Assembly: GCA_943323545.2 (NCBI GenBank)
Contig: CALPIE020000005.1
Coordinates: forward strand, 1-49,530
Direction of reading: 5' to 3'
DNA from: Bifidobacterium breve
Lineage (GTDB): Bacteria; Bacteroidota; Bacteroidia; Flavobacteriales; Flavobacteriaceae
DNA length: 49,530 bases
Of this stretch, positions 15,121 to 24,897 are shown one piece after another; positions within the stretch are counted from its first letter, which is position 1, and each line of letters opens with the position of its first letter. The translations under genes and the position numbers were made by a program. The notes under the pieces are model-generated. The model saw only the letters and a program-made list of their open reading frames with translations. It made no database searches and had not been told where the DNA came from.

Positions 15121-15969
15121 TTATCCGAATTTTTTCTCGACAATTTCCATAAATCGCTCTGCAAAATCTTCTTGACCAATCCAATTACTATAGTCGGGTT
15201 TTACCATATCTTCTATAAATTCTTTGGCTTCTGCAAAACTGTCAAACGTGTTTAATTGCGATAAAACTCTGTTGTAATCTTCGGCGCTATTATCGAACAA
15301 ATATTTCACAAAACCAACACGATCGTTCAATCCGATATTGATTCCTGTTGGTAATTTGTCATTTAAAATCGAGGTTTTTTCTTTTTTATCTTCTACAATA
15401 GTTTCGGCAACTTCTTCTCTAAGTTCCATTTTATTTACCGTAGGTTTCGAAATGTCATTTGGCTTTACAAATTCGAGATCGTTGTAATTTTCGCCCAATA
15501 TATCTTCAAATAATATTTGTTGGGGTTTTGCTTGTTGTGGAATAATTTCTTCTTCCGTTTCTTCTTCAATTTCTTCCGAAGCCATTTCAAAAATAGGATC
15601 AAAATTCGAGTCTTCAGATTCTGCTAAAATTTCTTCTTCAACTTCTTCTTCCTCTTCAATTGAAATTTCACCAACAATAATTGGCTCTTCAACTTCTTCT
15701 TCAATTTCTTCGACAACAGCAATTGGTTCTTCTATCACTGCAGTTTTTGCTGGTTCCACTTCAAGTGAAATCGCTAATTTTTCTTCCAATTCTGCTTCAG
15801 AAATAGTATCTTTTACTTGCTCAATATGGTCGCCATAAAATTTTAAAATCGATAAAGTTTCATATAATTTCTGAGTTTCAATGTACAATTGATCTACTTC
15901 CGATTTGTTTTTTAATTTTAAAACTCGGTGTGCAATGCTGATTAATTCGGCTTCCAATCTTTTTTTCAT
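15121..15969 (-). CDS. Glu-rich protein of unknown function
   Basis: 282-residue soluble protein in three parts: a basic helical N-terminus (residues ~1-70), a very acidic low-complexity middle (~75-150, runs such as EEIEEEVEEP and EEEEEVEEE), and a more ordered C-terminal region (~205-282) with GINIGLNDRVGFVKYLFDNSAEDYNRV and a helical end. The C-terminal segment looks conserved-domain-like but I do not recognise a named family. It is directly coupled to rsmI, so it may be connected with ribosomes, but that is only context. Confidence 0.7.
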   Translation of the reverse strand: MKKRLEAELISIAHRVLKLKNKSEVDQLYIETQKLYETLSILKFYGDHIEQVKDTISEAELEEKLAISLEVEPAKTAVIEEPIAVVEEIEEEVEEPIIVGEISIEEEEEVEEEILAESEDSNFDPIFEMASEEIEEETEEEIIPQQAKPQQILFEDILGENYNDLEFVKPNDISKPTVNKMELREEVAETIVEDKKEKTSILNDKLPTGINIGLNDRVGFVKYLFDNSAEDYNRVLSQLNTFDSFAEAKEFIEDMVKPDYSNWIGQEDFAERFMEIVEKKFG

Positions 15970-16155
15970 ATGTTGATATTTATTATTTTTTATCGGTCAT
16001 ATGTAATTCGCATGGTAACTTTAGAGTCAGCGACTAGGTTACAGTAATGCTCATTTCATAACTTTTAAAAATATAGTGAGTAGCTTATCTTAAATTTATA
16101 CTATTTTTTTTCTTTAAGTTTTATTTATTTGCCTATGGAAAGGGCAGCACCTTTG

Positions 16156-16203
16156 ATAAATATTTTTTACATTTGGTACGATGTAAATATAAAAAATATT
16201 TAT
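16156..16203. other. AT-rich nested inverted repeat in the divergent tdk promoter region
   Basis: ATAAATATTTTTTA (16156-16169) pairs with TAAAAAATATTTAT (16190-16203); alternatively the inner TTTACAT and ATGTAAA (16166-16172, 16181-16187) pair. It lies in the 296-base divergent space between the Glu-rich gene and tdk; apart from it I see nothing recognisable there. It could be an operator or transcript structure. Confidence 0.4.
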
Positions 16204-16265
16204 GTCGGTTTGTTATCATACAAAGTAATAAAAACAATTCCTTTTTTAAGGTCTAAAAATACAAA

Positions 16266-16898
16266 ATGTTTCTCGAAAATACAGTAAATCATAAAGAACA
16301 ATTTGGCTGGATAGAAGTAATATGTGGTTCGATGTTTTCAGGTAAGACAGAAGAACTCATAAGACGACTAAAACGAGCGCAATTTGCTAAACAAAAAGTA
16401 GAGATTTTTAAACCTACTATCGACACTCGTTATGATGAAGAAATGGTAGTTTCACATAATAAAAATGAGATTCGTTCTACTCCAGTACCTGCAGCAGCAA
16501 ATATTGCCATATTAGCACAAGGTTGCGATGTTGTTGGTATTGATGACGCGCAGTTTTTTGATGATGGGATTGTAAAAATTTGTAACGATTTAGCCAATTC
16601 TGGAATACGAGTAATTGTTGCAGGGTTGGATATGGATTTTAAAGGAAATCCGTTTGGGCCAATGCCAGCACTTATGGCAACTGCCGAATACGTAACCAAA
16701 GTACACGCAGTTTGTACACGAACTGGGAATTTAGCGCATTATAGTTTTAGAAAAGCAGATGGAGACAATTTGGTACTTTTAGGTGAAACAGAAGAATACG
16801 AACCATTAAGTCGTGCTGCCTATTATAAAGCTATGCGAGAAAATCTTGTTGTAAAAGATGCCGAAAATTTGTCGGCAGCCATAAAAAATAAACCTTGA
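16266..16898 (+). CDS. tdk: Thymidine kinase (type II)
   Basis: ATP-dependent phosphorylation of thymidine to dTMP, the pyrimidine salvage step. P-loop [14 protein letters not shown] is at residues ~22-35, the Walker B-like GIDDAQFF at ~92-99 with the following helix, and the lasso/substrate region [18 protein letters not shown] around 140-157 carries one of the zinc Cys. 210 residues. The stop codon overlaps the start of murF-alr (TTGA). Confident. Confidence 0.93.
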   Translation: MFLENTVNHKEQFGWIEVICGSMFSGKTEELIRRLKRAQFAKQKVEIFKPTIDTRYDEEMVVSHNKNEIRSTPVPAAANIAILAQGCDVVGIDDAQFFDDGIVKICNDLANSGIRVIVAGLDMDFKGNPFGPMPALMATAEYVTKVHAVCTRTGNLAHYSFRKADGDNLVLLGETEEYEPLSRAAYYKAMRENLVVKDAENLSAAIKNKP

Positions 16899-19342
16899 TA
16901 CTTACGATAAGAAATATCATCCCTGTTATTAAAGCACAATTTTTAGGAAACGCTATTAGTGGCATTATCGAAAATATCTCTATCGATAGCCGATCTTTAC
17001 ATAACGGACAAGGAACTTTATTTTTTGCTATTAACGGAATAAATCACGATGGACATGATTATATACCATCATTAATAACAAACAGCGGAGTTGCTTATTT
17101 TGTTGTCGAAAAATTACCGACAGAGTTAGATCCAAATGCCAATTTTTTAGTCGTTAAAAATACTATTGATGCTTTACAAAGATTAGCAGCATATCATAGA
17201 AGTTTATTCGATTTTCCCATAATTGGAATTACAGGAAGTAATGGTAAAACCATTATTAAAGAATGGTTGAATTTTCTTTTAAGTCCAGATTTTAATATTA
17301 TCAGAAGTCCAAAAAGTTATAATTCTCAAATAGGAGTACCGTTATCTGTTTTGGGAATAAATGATAAAAACAATCTTGGCATTTTTGAAGCTGGAATTTC
17401 GACCATAAATGAAATGGAAAATTTGCAACGAATTATCCAACCTACAATTGGTATTTTAACAAATATTGGGTCAGCTCATGATGAAGGATTTGTAGATGTT
17501 GGTCAAAAAATTAAAGAAAAACTAAAACTATTCACCGATGTTTCTGTTTTAATTTTAAATAAAAATAAAACGATAGAAGCGTTTTTAAATCCGAAGATTA
17601 AAACTTTTACTTGGAGTTCAGATGATGGAAAAGCAGACGTTTTTGTTATCGCAAAAGAAATTGATGAGGCAACAGAACTCAAAATCACCTACAACAAATT
17701 GTGTTTTAGTATAAAAATTCCATTTCAAGATCAAGCTTCAGTTGAAAATGCCATTCATTGTTTAATGGCATTGCTTTATTTTGATTATAATCAAGATACT
17801 ATTCAAGAGCGAATGACTTTATTGTATCCTGTTGAAATGCGTTTGAAAGTAAAAAACGGAATTAACAATACAACAATTATTGACGACAGTTACAGTTCTG
17901 ATTTTCAATCGTTAAAAATAGCGTTGGATTTCCTAGAAAATCAAAAGCAACACAAAAAGAAAACACTCATTTTATCTGATATTATTCAAAGTGGATTGAT
18001 TACTGAAGAACTGTATTCTAAAGTTTCGCAATTGATTATTTCGAATAAAATACATCGTGTATTTGCAATAGGAAAAACCATTTCGGCGTATAAAAATAAG
18101 TTTCCAAATTGTTTGGCTTACAATTCTACTAAAGATTTTATTGGCGCTTTTGAAACGCTATCTTTTGAAAACGAAAGTATACTTGTTAAAGGAGCTCGTC
18201 ATTTTCACTTTGAAGAAATTGTTTCCTTACTAGAAGAAAAAACACATGAAACAGTACTAGAAATTAACTTAAATGCAATTAGTCACAATTTAAATTTTTA
18301 CAAATCCAAACTCGATTCTAAAACCAAAATGATGGTGATGGTAAAAGCATTTGGTTATGGAAACGGTGGATTCGAAATTGCCAAATTACTTTCTCATCAC
18401 AAAGTCGATTATCTTGGTGTCGCATTTGCGGATGAGGGAATTGCGTTAAAAAACGCCGGAATTGATTTGCCAATTATGGTATTAAATCCAGAATCGACCA
18501 GTTTTGCATCGATTATCCAACACCAATTAGAACCCGAAATATATTCATTAAAAGGGTTAAATGCTTTTTTAAAAATAGCAGAACAAAAGAAATTGAAACA
18601 TTTTCCGATTCACATAAAATTAGAAACGGGAATGCACCGATTGGGATTTCAGGAAAATGACTTGCCCGAATTGGTTTCCAAACTCAAAGAAAATGATACG
18701 GTAATGGTGAAGAGTATTTTGTCGCATATGGCCACTAGTGACGATTTAGAACATCAAGAATTTGCGATTAAGCAACTTGATTTATTTGAAAAATTGTCGT
18801 CACGTTTAATGAAGGATCTTCACATACATCCAATTCGGCACATTTTAAACACTTCGGGAATCTCTAATTATCCGCAAGGACAATACGATATGGTGCGATT
18901 GGGAATTGGTTTGTACGGCATTTCAAATGATGAAGAAGAACAAAAATATTTAGAAACAGTTGGCACCCTAAAGTCGATAATTTCTCAAATCAGAACTATT
19001 CAAAAAGGAGAAAGTGTCGGTTACGGCAGACGATTCATTGCGAATGCAGCAACCAAAATCGCTACTATTCCAATTGGTTATGCTGACGGAATTTCGCGCC
19101 ATTTAGGAAACGGCGTTGGCTATGTTACTATAAAAAACAAAAGAGCTCCCATTGTTGGTAGTGTTTGTATGGATATGCTAATGGTTGATATTTCGGAAAT
19201 TGATTGCAAAGAAGGAAACGAAGTTATTATTTTTGGAAAAGACCCTACAGTAAATCAAATCGCAAAATTGTTAGATACAATTCCGTATGAAGTATTAACA
19301 AGTATTTCACAAAGAGTAAAGCGTATTTTTTTCAGAGAATAA
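16895..19342 (+). CDS. murF-alr: Bifunctional UDP-MurNAc-tripeptide:D-Ala-D-Ala ligase / alanine racemase
   Basis: Fusion of two peptidoglycan enzymes acting in succession on D-Ala. The MurF half (residues ~1-445) has the ATP motif GITGSNGKT (111-119) and the mur-ligase segment [10 protein letters not shown]; the alanine racemase half (~450-815) has the PLP lysine Lys484 in [11 protein letters not shown], the [11 protein letters not shown] strand and GYGRRF with the catalytic Tyr. The start is TTG overlapping the tdk TGA by 4 bases, so it is translationally coupled to tdk. 815 residues; this fusion is normal in Bacteroidota. The PLP motif reads VKAFGYG rather than the common VKADAYG. Confidence 0.93.
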   Translation: MILTIRNIIPVIKAQFLGNAISGIIENISIDSRSLHNGQGTLFFAINGINHDGHDYIPSLITNSGVAYFVVEKLPTELDPNANFLVVKNTIDALQRLAAYHRSLFDFPIIGITGSNGKTIIKEWLNFLLSPDFNIIRSPKSYNSQIGVPLSVLGINDKNNLGIFEAGISTINEMENLQRIIQPTIGILTNIGSAHDEGFVDVGQKIKEKLKLFTDVSVLILNKNKTIEAFLNPKIKTFTWSSDDGKADVFVIAKEIDEATELKITYNKLCFSIKIPFQDQASVENAIHCLMALLYFDYNQDTIQERMTLLYPVEMRLKVKNGINNTTIIDDSYSSDFQSLKIALDFLENQKQHKKKTLILSDIIQSGLITEELYSKVSQLIISNKIHRVFAIGKTISAYKNKFPNCLAYNSTKDFIGAFETLSFENESILVKGARHFHFEEIVSLLEEKTHETVLEINLNAISHNLNFYKSKLDSKTKMMVMVKAFGYGNGGFEIAKLLSHHKVDYLGVAFADEGIALKNAGIDLPIMVLNPESTSFASIIQHQLEPEIYSLKGLNAFLKIAEQKKLKHFPIHIKLETGMHRLGFQENDLPELVSKLKENDTVMVKSILSHMATSDDLEHQEFAIKQLDLFEKLSSRLMKDLHIHPIRHILNTSGISNYPQGQYDMVRLGIGLYGISNDEEEQKYLETVGTLKSIISQIRTIQKGESVGYGRRFIANAATKIATIPIGYADGISRHLGNGVGYVTIKNKRAPIVGSVCMDMLMVDISEIDCKEGNEVIIFGKDPTVNQIAKLLDTIPYEVLTSISQRVKRIFFRE

Positions 19343-19433
19343 AACACATAATTTACAAAAATGTAATTGTCAAATTAAAAATATATATATTTACTTTACT
19401 ATAAAATATAATCACTAACCAATCTTATTTATT

Positions 19434-19835
19434 ATGTTAAAAGAATTTAAGAATTTTATTATGACTGGAAATGTTGTAGAATTTGCAGTTGCCGTAATTA
19501 TGGCCGGTGCCGTTGGTGCCGTTGTTACTGGATTTGTGAATGATATTGTCATGCCATTAGTTGGACAATTATCAGGCGGAATGGATTTTGCCGACATGAA
19601 GTATGTGCTTTCTCCCGAAGTAGCTGCAGCTGATGGCGTAGCTGCAACAGCAGAAGTGGCTGTGCGTTATGGTGCTTGGATTAACACATTAGTTAATTTA
19701 GTCATTGTAGGATTTGTAATGTTTATGGTTGTAAAAGCATACAACAAAACAAAAAAACCAGCAGAAGCTCCGGCACCAGCTGGTCCAACTCAAGAAGAAT
19801 TGCTAACTCAAATTAGAGATTTGTTGAAAAAATAA
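19434..19835 (+). CDS. mscL: Large-conductance mechanosensitive channel
   Basis: Pore that opens under membrane tension to protect from hypo-osmotic shock. LKEFKNFIMTGNVVEFAVAVIMAGAVGAVVTGFVNDIVMPLVG covers the N-terminal amphipathic helix and TM1 with the channel gate; TM2 is INTLVNLVIVGFVMFMVVKAY, followed by a cytoplasmic helix ending EELLTQIRDLLKK. 133 residues, standard. An Ala-rich stretch (EVAAADGVAATAEVA) makes up the periplasmic loop. A terminator follows at 19884. Confidence 0.95.
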   Translation: MLKEFKNFIMTGNVVEFAVAVIMAGAVGAVVTGFVNDIVMPLVGQLSGGMDFADMKYVLSPEVAAADGVAATAEVAVRYGAWINTLVNLVIVGFVMFMVVKAYNKTKKPAEAPAPAGPTQEELLTQIRDLLKK

Positions 19836-19861
19836 TACCGCTACATTATATCTTCTAATTT

Positions 19862-19885
19862 ATGCTGAACTTGTTTCAGTACTAA
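19862..19885 (-). repeat. CTGAA-N5-TTCAG palindromic repeat, copy 2
   Basis: Minus strand carries CTGAAACAAGTTCAGCAT, matching 6824-6847 and 48643-48666. It sits between mscL and its terminator. Confidence 0.65.
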
Positions 19886-19912
19886 ACCGCTTCTTAATTG
19901 AGGCGGTTTTTC
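19884..19912 (+). terminator. Terminator of mscL
   Basis: AAACCGC and GCGGTTT form a stem around a 12-base loop followed by a run of T. Confidence 0.75.
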
Positions 19913-19950
19913 TATTTGTAGGAGCACGTATTTATCTTATTAAAGACTTT

Positions 19951-20000
19951 CACTCCCGCTTTCCGCACTACGCGGTAGTTGCTGCAATCGGGGCTAGAAT
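19951..20000 (+). repeat. Hairpin element with CCCGCTTTC...CGGGGCTAG ends, copy 1 (short form)
   Basis: Outer CCCG (19955-19958) pairs with CGGG (19989-19992); inside, GC-ACTAC pairs with GTAGT-GC. The copy at 34735-34826 shares the ends but has a longer inner hairpin and a compensatory change in the outer stem. Confidence 0.7.
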
Positions 20001-20009
20001 TCACGTTTA

Positions 20010-20085
20010 CTTCTTTTCAGGACATTACTTTCTACTTTCTATTATCTTTTTTCATTCATCTTTCATCTTTCATCTTTTTTCTATT
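20010..20085 (+). repeat. Pyrimidine-rich low-complexity segment upstream of asd
   Basis: Irregular TTCATCTTTCATCTTTCATC-type repeats. It resembles the pyrimidine arms of the low-complexity elements at 39093, 45150 and 46540. The asd -7 box follows directly. Confidence 0.5.
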
Positions 20086-20093
20086 TACTTTTG
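20086..20093 (+). promoter_or_regulatory. Predicted -7 box of asd
   Basis: TACTTTTG (TAnnTTTG), 34 bases before the ATG at 20128. Confidence 0.45.
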
Positions 20094-20127
20094 TACTTCA
20101 AAATTTATTAAATCTAAATATATTTAT

Positions 20128-21117
20128 ATGAGAGTTGCTGTTGTTGGCGCAACCGGAATGGTTGGCGAAGTAATGCTTCAAGTTTTAGCTGAGAGAAATT
20201 TTCCGGTAACGGAATTAATTCCAGTTGCATCAGAAAAATCGGTCGGGAAAGAAATTGAGTTCAAAGGAACAAAATACAAAGTAGTCGGAATGCAATCCGC
20301 AGTAGATATGAAAGCCGATATTGCTTTGTTTTCTGCAGGCGGCGAAACATCGCTAACTTGGGCTCCAAAATTTGCTGAAGCAGGAACAACTGTTATTGAT
20401 AATTCATCAGCATGGAGAATGGATCCAACAAAAAAATTAGTGGTTCCAGAAATCAATGCCTCCGAATTAACTGCAGCAGATAAAATCATCGCTAATCCAA
20501 ACTGCTCCACCATTCAAATGGTGATGGTTTTGGCACCATTGCATAAAAAATACAACATCAAAAGAGTGATTGTATCAACTTACCAATCGATTACAGGAAC
20601 TGGCGTAAAAGCAGTGCGTCAATTGGAAAATGAATATGAAGGAGTACAAGGCGAAATGGCTTATAAATATCCAATTCACCGTAATGCGATTCCACAATGT
20701 GACAGTTTTGAAGAAAACGGTTATACAAAAGAAGAAATGAAATTGGTTCGTGAAACACAAAAAATACTTAGCGATAAAAGCATTGCTGTTACGGCAACAG
20801 CGATTCGTGTGCCTATTGTTGGCGGACATAGTGAAGCTGTTAATGTGGAATTCTCTAAAGATTTTGATGTAAATGAAGTAAGAAATATTTTGCATCATAC
20901 AGACGGAGTTGTAGTACAAGACAATACAGATACTTATACCTATCCAATGCCATTATTTGCACAAGGAAAAGATGAGGTTTTTGTAGGAAGAATTCGTAGA
21001 GATGAAAGCCAACCAAATTCCTTAAACATGTGGATAGTTTCGGACAATTTACGAAAAGGAGCCGCAACCAATACCATACAAATTGCTGAGTATTTGGTAG
21101 CGAATAAACTGGTTTAA
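20128..21117 (+). CDS. asd: Aspartate-semialdehyde dehydrogenase
   Basis: NADPH-dependent reduction of aspartyl phosphate to aspartate semialdehyde, the branch point to lysine/diaminopimelate, threonine and methionine. The N-terminal dinucleotide motif is VGATGMVGEVML (5-16); the active-site Cys lies in IANPNCSTIQM (~126-136); VPIVGGHSEAVNVEF (~228-242) carries the conserved His. 329 residues, as in the family. Its long, perfect-looking terminator follows at 21136. Confident. Confidence 0.95.
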   Translation: MRVAVVGATGMVGEVMLQVLAERNFPVTELIPVASEKSVGKEIEFKGTKYKVVGMQSAVDMKADIALFSAGGETSLTWAPKFAEAGTTVIDNSSAWRMDPTKKLVVPEINASELTAADKIIANPNCSTIQMVMVLAPLHKKYNIKRVIVSTYQSITGTGVKAVRQLENEYEGVQGEMAYKYPIHRNAIPQCDSFEENGYTKEEMKLVRETQKILSDKSIAVTATAIRVPIVGGHSEAVNVEFSKDFDVNEVRNILHHTDGVVVQDNTDTYTYPMPLFAQGKDEVFVGRIRRDESQPNSLNMWIVSDNLRKGAATNTIQIAEYLVANKLV

Positions 21118-21135
21118 TCGTTTTCAAAAAAGCAC

Positions 21136-21188
21136 AACCATTTGATTTAACAAGTCATAAATATTGTTAATTCAAATGGTTTTTTTTA
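21136..21188 (+). terminator. Strong terminator of asd
   Basis: An 18-bp stem with one mismatch (21136-21153 with 21164-21181, AACCATTTGA outermost) around a 10-base loop, followed by at least seven T. Confidence 0.88.
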
Positions 21189-21199
21189 TTTCAATTGTA

Positions 21200-21207
21200 T
21201 ACATTTG
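21200..21207 (+). promoter_or_regulatory. Predicted -7 box of the His/Cys-rich gene and TonB receptor
   Basis: TACATTTG (TAnnTTTG) ends five bases before the ATG at 21213, again implying a leaderless or near-leaderless transcript. Confidence 0.5.
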
Positions 21208-21212
21208 CAGCA

Positions 21213-21566
21213 ATGAAAAAGAAATACACTGTAATTTCCCTGTTTTTTGGATTGTTGGTAGTGTTTGCATTATTATTGCAATCGATGCACTCCATTCATC
21301 ACCTTGAAGAAGCATTAGTTGAAAAAAAATGCCACCACAAGTATGCTAAAAAAAATACTGAAATCACACATAATCACCACAATTTAGATCATTGTTTTGT
21401 TTGTGAATTTACATTTGGCACTGCTGTTAAAACCTCATTTTTCTCGTATGATTTTAATAAACTATTAGTTCCAAATTCCTATACTTTTTTCCATTCAAAG
21501 GGAATTACACAATTCTTCAAAGGAAGTCTTTTTGCTCTACGAGCACCACCAACGTTTATTGTTTAA
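21213..21566 (+). CDS. Small His/Cys-rich envelope protein next to a TonB receptor
   Basis: 117-residue protein starting MKKKYTVISLFFGLLVVFALLL, a signal peptide or membrane anchor, followed by a metal-ligand-rich stretch: MHSIHHLEEALVEKKCHHKY and HNHHNLDHCFVCEF together offer ten His and three Cys in about 50 residues. It ends in FKGSLFALRAPPTFIV; a short R-x-PP tail recurs in small proteins found beside metal-related TonB receptors of Bacteroidota (recollection, DUF2946-like). The first in-frame start codon upstream (TTG, 21195) overlaps the promoter box, so ATG 21213 is used. It probably binds zinc, copper or a similar ion; this is inferred from composition and context. Confidence 0.65.
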   Translation: MKKKYTVISLFFGLLVVFALLLQSMHSIHHLEEALVEKKCHHKYAKKNTEITHNHHNLDHCFVCEFTFGTAVKTSFFSYDFNKLLVPNSYTFFHSKGITQFFKGSLFALRAPPTFIV

Positions 21567-21629
21567 ATACCATTCTCATTTTCCATTATTGGAGATGGCA
21601 TTCTCTTTTTAACAATAAAATCATTTAAC

Positions 21630-23837
21630 ATGAAATCAATTTTTTTATCCCTATTTATGGGATTATCGCTATGTGTCAACGCACAAAATAAATTAATTGG
21701 AAAGATATCAGGCAAGGATAACAAAGTTATTTCCGGTGCTAATATTTCTATTCCTGAACTACATAAAGAAACCAGTTCTAACGAAAAGGGTAATTATTCA
21801 TTTACCAATTTACCAAACGGAAATTATAAAGTCGTTGTTTCCTTTATTGGATACGCCACGCAAACAAAAACCATCTCTTTTTCAGGAAATGTAAATGAAT
21901 TAGATGTGGTTCTTGAAGAAAGCAACCAACACATGGACGAAGTAATTGTGTCAACAGCTTTTAACAAAATGCAATCCCAAAACGTAATGAAAGTTGAGCA
22001 TCTCACGATGAAATCACTTCAACAAACAGGTGCTACAACCTTAATTGAAGGATTGACAACGATACCTGGAGTTTCACAAATTTCGACAGGAACTTCTATT
22101 GGAAAGCCTGTTATACGTGGTTTAAGTGCCAATAGAGTGTTGGTGTATACACAAGGCGTTCGATTGGAAAACCAACAATTTGGAGAAGAACACGGATTGG
22201 GTTTAAACGATTCTGGAGTTGAAAGCGTTGAGGTAATTAAAGGACCCGCTTCTTTATTATATGGTTCTGATGCACTAGGAGGTGTGTTGTATTTTAATCC
22301 AGAAAAGTTTGCAAAACCCAATGAATTTCAGGCGGATTACGGACAGAAATTCTTCTCCAACACACACGGAAGCAGCTCAAGTTTGGGCGTAAAAACCTCA
22401 TCAGAACAGTTCAAGTTTTTAGTTAGAGGAAAATACGATACACATTCCGATTATAAAACGGCAGATAGTTCAAGAGTTACGAATACCAGATACAACGAAT
22501 CTGATTTTAAAACAGCATTAGGATATAGTAATTCTATTATTTCAACTGTGTTGCGCTACAATTTTAATAAATTAAATCTGGGAATTCCAGAAGAAGGAAT
22601 TGCCGAACAAACCACCGATCGAAATCCAGATTATCCAAGACAAGGCGTTTCTAGTCATATTGTGAGTTTGAATAATACAGTATATTTTAAGAAATCAAAA
22701 TTGGATGCCAACTTTGGATACATTTCTAATGACCGACGTGAGTTTGAAGACAACCCAACTGCAATTCTAAATATGAAACTTAAAACATTCAATTATGATG
22801 CAAAATATTATTTACCAACTTTTGGCAAAATTGAAAGTATTATTGGCGTTCAAGGGATGCATCAAACGAATACTAATTTTGGAGAAGAACAATTGATTCC
22901 GAATGCTGTAACTAATGATTTAGGCGTTTTTGGAACGATGAATTACGAGTGGAATAAAAACACGGTACAAGCTGGACTTCGTTTTGATTCCAGAAATATT
23001 AATTCAGAAGCAAACGGAATTATAGGAGAAGAAGGTTATTTTACACCGTTGAATAAATCGTTTAATAGCTTTAATGCATCATTTGGATATAAAAATAATT
23101 CGTTTCAAAATTTAATTTTTAGATTGAATGTTGCGTCTGGATTCAGAGCTCCTAATTTAGCAGAATTAACATCTAATGGCGTTCACGAAGGAAGTAATCG
23201 CTATGAAATAGGAAATTCAGAATTAAAAAATGAGCAAAACATCCAAATCGATTTAAACATTGAATATAGCACTTCACACTTTGAATTGTTTGCTAACGGT
23301 TTTTACAATCACATCAACAATTATATTTTTATATCTCCAAATGGGACAGTAATTGATAATAATGATGTTTATGACTATGTTCAAACCAATGCGCAATTAT
23401 TTGGTGGTGAAGCTGGAATCCATTTTCATCCGCATCCTTTAGATTGGTTACATATTACCAGTAGTTTTGAAAGCGTAACTGGTAAAAAACAAGATGGTGA
23501 TTATTTGCCTTTAATTCCAGCAAACAAATGGAACAGTACATTAAAAACCGAGTTTGCATCAACCAATTCTTTAAAAGAAAGTTTTGCTTCTTTAACCGTA
23601 GAACATTTTTTAAATCAAAATAATATTGGAATATTTGAAACCAATACAAATGATTATACCTTGCTAAATTTTGCTTTAGGAGGGAAGTTAAAACTGTCAA
23701 ATGTGATTATGGATATTAATTTAAATATCAATAATTTATTGAACAGAAATTACATTTCACATTTATCACGATTAAAAACAGATGGTATTCCAAATATTGG
23801 AAGAAATATAGTTTTCGGAGTAAATTTTAGTATTTAA
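21630..23837 (+). CDS. TonB-dependent outer-membrane receptor, probable metal uptake
   Basis: 735-residue outer-membrane receptor. Signal peptide ~1-18; a carboxypeptidase-D-regulatory-like domain (~22-95, LIGKISGKDNKVISGANISI); the plug (~105-225) with GASLIE-type segment, KPVIRGLSANRVLVYTQGVR and the EVIKGPASLLYGSDALGG motif; then a beta-barrel ending NIGRNIVFGVNFSI. The plug segment QQFGEEHGLGLNDSG and the loop HFHPHPLDWLHI are rich in His and acidic residues. It lies 63 bases after the His/Cys-rich gene, so the pair probably imports a metal ion or metal complex (inference; ligand unknown). Confidence 0.85.
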   Translation: MKSIFLSLFMGLSLCVNAQNKLIGKISGKDNKVISGANISIPELHKETSSNEKGNYSFTNLPNGNYKVVVSFIGYATQTKTISFSGNVNELDVVLEESNQHMDEVIVSTAFNKMQSQNVMKVEHLTMKSLQQTGATTLIEGLTTIPGVSQISTGTSIGKPVIRGLSANRVLVYTQGVRLENQQFGEEHGLGLNDSGVESVEVIKGPASLLYGSDALGGVLYFNPEKFAKPNEFQADYGQKFFSNTHGSSSSLGVKTSSEQFKFLVRGKYDTHSDYKTADSSRVTNTRYNESDFKTALGYSNSIISTVLRYNFNKLNLGIPEEGIAEQTTDRNPDYPRQGVSSHIVSLNNTVYFKKSKLDANFGYISNDRREFEDNPTAILNMKLKTFNYDAKYYLPTFGKIESIIGVQGMHQTNTNFGEEQLIPNAVTNDLGVFGTMNYEWNKNTVQAGLRFDSRNINSEANGIIGEEGYFTPLNKSFNSFNASFGYKNNSFQNLIFRLNVASGFRAPNLAELTSNGVHEGSNRYEIGNSELKNEQNIQIDLNIEYSTSHFELFANGFYNHINNYIFISPNGTVIDNNDVYDYVQTNAQLFGGEAGIHFHPHPLDWLHITSSFESVTGKKQDGDYLPLIPANKWNSTLKTEFASTNSLKESFASLTVEHFLNQNNIGIFETNTNDYTLLNFALGGKLKLSNVIMDINLNINNLLNRNYISHLSRLKTDGIPNIGRNIVFGVNFSI

Positions 23838-23860
23838 GATAAAACTACAAAGACAAAAAG

Positions 23861-23899
23861 AAGGCACAAAGTTCATTTTAATTGTACTTTGTGCCTTTT
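23861..23899. terminator. Bidirectional terminator
   Basis: AAGGCACAAAGT (23861-23872) pairs perfectly with ACTTTGTGCCTT (23886-23897), between the convergent TonB receptor and TIGR00266 genes. Confidence 0.85.
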
Positions 23900-23910
23900 G
23901 TGTTTTAAAC

Positions 23911-24708
23911 TTATCTGTCACCATCTAAAAGCCTTCCAATTCCACCCAATAAACTTCCTTCTTCTTTAGAACTTCCTCCACTTCTTGGCGCTGAAGCGAT
24001 TATTCTATCTGCTAATCTACTAAAAGGTAACGATTGAATATAAACTGTTCCGGGTCCGCGAAGTGTGGCATAAAACATTCCTTCTCCACCGAACAAAGTG
24101 TTTTTTATTCCACCAATAAATTCAATATCATAATCGACGTCTTTTGTAAAACCAACGATACAGCCAGTATCTACTTTTAAGATTTCTCCCGAAGCCAATT
24201 CTCGTTTTGCTAAAGTACCGCCCGAGTGTACGAAAGCCATTCCGTCTCCCTCTAATTTTTGCATAATAAAACCTTCGCCGCCAAAAAGACCACGTCCTAA
24301 TTTTTTAGAAAATTCAATACCGACTGAAACGCCTTTTGCTGCACATAAAAAAGAATCTTTTTGACAAATAAATTTTCCGTGAAATTGTGATAAATCTATC
24401 GCGATTATTTTCCCAGGATAGGGCGATGCAAAACATGCTTTACTTTTAGTGTTGTTTTGATTAATGTACGCCGTCATAAACAAACTTTCGCCTGTCAAAA
24501 CACGTTTACCAGCTGAAAGTAATTTTCCAAAAACACTACTTTGTTGTTGGTCAGATCCATCACCAAAAATAGTTTCCATTTTAATTCCGTTGTCCATCAT
24601 CATAAAACTTCCGGCTTCGGCTACTACAATTTCTTGAGGATCGAGTTCTATTTCTACGTATTGCATTTCTTCACCAAATATGTGGTAATCTATTTCATGT
24701 GCTTGCAT
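23911..24708 (-). CDS. TIGR00266/AIM24 family protein
   Basis: 265-residue beta-rich protein of the AIM24/TIGR00266 family: [31 protein letters not shown] at the N-terminus, [27 protein letters not shown] in the middle and [34 protein letters not shown] near the end, an internally repeated pattern typical of the family. The C-terminal [19 protein letters not shown] is flexible. Its biological role in bacteria is unknown. Confidence 0.87.
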   Translation of the reverse strand: MQAHEIDYHIFGEEMQYVEIELDPQEIVVAEAGSFMMMDNGIKMETIFGDGSDQQQSSVFGKLLSAGKRVLTGESLFMTAYINQNNTKSKACFASPYPGKIIAIDLSQFHGKFICQKDSFLCAAKGVSVGIEFSKKLGRGLFGGEGFIMQKLEGDGMAFVHSGGTLAKRELASGEILKVDTGCIVGFTKDVDYDIEFIGGIKNTLFGGEGMFYATLRGPGTVYIQSLPFSRLADRIIASAPRSGGSSKEEGSLLGGIGRLLDGDR

Positions 24709-24897
24709 AATTTCAAATTTTATTGATTGATTAAATTAGTTCTTTTACACATGAATTTGTTACATATTTTTTATTTTAATAGTAATCCATTGCAGTTTAT
24801 AATTATAATTTGTTTAAAAAATTATAATTATTTGATTATAATATTTAATAAATTATTATATTTTTACAATATAACTAACTAATAAACCAAAAATTTT

